Shown here: one piece after another, positions 62,171 to 64,000 of the stretch
Position numbering within the stretch: position 1 is the first letter of the stretch
Layout of the letters: every line of letters begins with the position of its first letter
Origin: Austropuccinia psidii
Lineage: Eukaryota; Basidiomycota; Pucciniomycetes; Pucciniales; Sphaerophragmiaceae
Assembly: GCA_023105745.1 (NCBI GenBank)
Contig: JALGQZ010000013.1
Location: 1,647,501 to 1,711,500 of the forward strand
Reading direction: 5' to 3'
Length of the DNA: 64,000 nt
The notes under the pieces: model-generated
Database searches by the model: none
Seen by the model: only the letters and a program-made list of their open reading frames with translations
What the model was told of the DNA's origin: nothing
Position numbers and translations under genes: made by a program

Positions 62171-64000
62171 TTTTTCTTTGAGGACTGATTAAATCGATGA
62201 TTGATGTTAAATGAGGTTTCAATTTGAAGAGTGATGATTTATTTTGAAATGGTGTAGTGAGTAGTGCTTCTGGGTTGCTTTCAACTTTCAACAAGGTTCT
62301 AGGTTTGATTCCCACCTCTGGCAGCATTTTCTTCAAACTAAAATCATGCTGCAATTATATTTATCACTCTGTGGGGGTGCTCTGTATTGATGGCCTAGTA
62401 TCTGTTGAGTTATGGTGATCTCTTAGGACTAATTTAATGATATTCTGGCTATTTTTGGGGAGCCCACACCCTTTTGAATGTCTGTGATTACTATTTTAAA
62501 TTTGACTTTCTGAGGTGGATGTATTGGAGTATGTCAAAGAGTGGCTAAACAATTCAATCTTGGGCTAATGTTATTCAGTACACCTCTGTTTGTTGTTGTT
62601 TTTCTTGGATTTTTTTGCAATAAATGAAAATATTCTTTTTACACTAGTTTGATGTTAATACAACTAATGGAGATTTTTTGATTACCACTTAATTTTGTGC
62701 TGGGCTGAATTTTGTATTTTTAATTGAAAAATTTGACCATTATACTGGTTTCTGTGTTGGGGTTTGTGTAATTTATTTAAGAAATAACCTGTATCTTCTT
62801 GACAAATATATGAGTGTGAGTAATAATTTTGATATTCCAGTCTCTTATTTTACTGTATTGGAACACCTTTTCTTGTTTGGTTACTTTTTTTGCCCATCAA
62901 TGGACAGTTTTGTTGCTTTCCAAATTCAATTGACCAAATTATGACTGATAGTAATAATTTGGACATTGTGAGCTATATGAATCTACTTTTTCTGTATCTG
63001 AGCAACCTAGTTTGTTTAATTATTTGTTTTTTTTTGTTTGAATGGCCAAATTTTCTTTATTCCTGCGTCCAAGAACCCAACTATGACCGGAGGTTGTAAT
63101 TTTGACATTTTATGCTATATGTATCTTTTTTTTGTATCTGAACACCCTCTTTTTGTAGTGTTTTTTTGAAAAAAGGAAAAAATGAATAAAGGCCTATGGG
63201 CCCACACTTCTCCAAACTTGTGCCATCTCTTAGTATGACATGGAATAAGAACAGATTATCACCACTGTTTTTTTGAATAAAATCATGATACTTGTACATT
63301 GAAAATTTTTTTTTTTTGAGAATGTTCAGTTTGAAATCCTTTATTGAATACTGATACATAGCCTTTTTTTGATAATGTTGAATAAACTTGAATGCCTGTT
63401 TGATAAGGTATGAGGTCACTTCCTGAGTGATCAGATGTTTCTAGGTGAAGTTTTTGTTTTTGGATGTTATGAATAAATTGAAATTCTTCTTTCATAAGTA
63501 AGGAGGTCACTGCCCTGAGTGATAAGATTTTTGAAAAAAGGAGTTTTTCATGTAGTTTTAATAATTTGAAATTCCTCTTTGATAAGGCAGAAGGTCACTT
63601 CCCTCATACCAATACAGATAAAAAAAGATTTTTTTCAGTGATTTTTTATTACTTCACTATTTTTATGGTGTTTTTAAATTGGTTATCAAAACAGGATTAC
63701 CTCAGTTATTATTTATAAATGTTCCTCCTCCTGTTGTGAATTACTGAAAGACATATGTCTTTCAATATCTCTCCAAATATATTTTTGTAATTCTCTCTGT
63801 GTGTATTTCCTCTCTATTGTGAAACAAACCCTTGGACTTCATGAATAAACATATACCCAAAGTCACACTAGAAAAGAGTCCCTCCCAAGATTTCCAAGCA
63901 TCTAGATACAAGTCTTTTTGAGCCCATAAAAATTTGTGATACAGTCTATCTATTTTCATCAGATATATATCCATAAGGCTTCTTCCAGTGAGCATTCTGT
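62171..64000. repeat. AT-rich region with diverged tandem repeats, no gene recognised
   Basis: Two weak arrays are visible. At about 62815-63140, blocks with gtaataatttggacatt and ctgtatctgagcaacc recur roughly every 130-145 bp. At about 63330-63620, a block like ttgataaggtatgaggtcac starts at 63399, 63491 and 63579 (spacing 92 and 88). The open frames across the region, including 63762-63995 on the minus strand, have no recognisable content. Confidence 0.5.

Noticed and set aside
1..64000. CRISPR arrays, bacterial operons, rRNA and tRNA genes
   Set aside because: The regular repeats present lack the unique spacers of CRISPR arrays. Introns, LTR elements and composition point to a fungal nuclear genome. 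No rRNA or tRNA could be recognised by eye; a tRNA covariance search was not possible.

Overview
This looks like nuclear DNA of a rust fungus (Pucciniales). It is AT-rich and repeat-dominated, with short (about 60-70 nt) fungal introns, chromodomain Ty3/gypsy retrotransposons, Tnp2-type DNA transposon relics, and degraded multi-copy gene families of kinds expanded in rusts. The style resembles the very repeat-rich myrtle-rust genome (Austropuccinia psidii), but that is recollection and unverified. I see no intact ordinary cellular gene; nearly everything is mobile or satellite DNA.

Layout. 1-13034: a solo LTR of one family (867-2285); a decayed Tnp2-like transposase (minus) paired head-to-head with a decayed companion gene (plus); a decayed SNF2-type helicase (minus). 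13040-24025: element A, a complete Ty3/gypsy element on the minus strand with 2.2 kb near-identical LTRs, a 5-bp CACAT target duplication and an unbroken 1922-residue Gag-Pol reading frame ending in a chromodomain. 24031-31549: a multi-copy gene relic, a minisatellite, a probable TET/JBP-like dioxygenase relic and a multi-exon gene relic. 31825-43061: element B (minus), an older, broken member of the same family. 43067-52278: element C (plus), a moderately broken member, joined head-to-head to B by 5 bp. 52279-64000: minisatellites, a second solo LTR, the decayed pol of a different gypsy lineage, a 1 kb decanucleotide array and more tandem repeats.

Most interesting result. The 5' part of element A carries a second, out-of-frame and apparently spliced gene. 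Three exons (117, 135, 566 nt) separated by 62- and 66-nt GT-AG introns are present at identical lengths in A, B and C. Differences between copies behave as coding in the spliced frame: they fall mostly at third positions in exon X, and two changes that are silent in the spliced frame create stop codons in the long frame of B and C. The ATG of the long Gag-Pol frame lies inside the first of these introns, so splicing would switch between full-length Gag-Pol and a basic protein of about 220-270 residues. The start codon of the spliced product is not resolved.

Second result. B and C sit in opposite orientation, 5' LTR to 5' LTR, with AAAAG outside both and its one-base variant AAGAG between them, as if two elements had used the same 5-bp site. 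C's 3' LTR also carries an internal inversion of about 520 bp.
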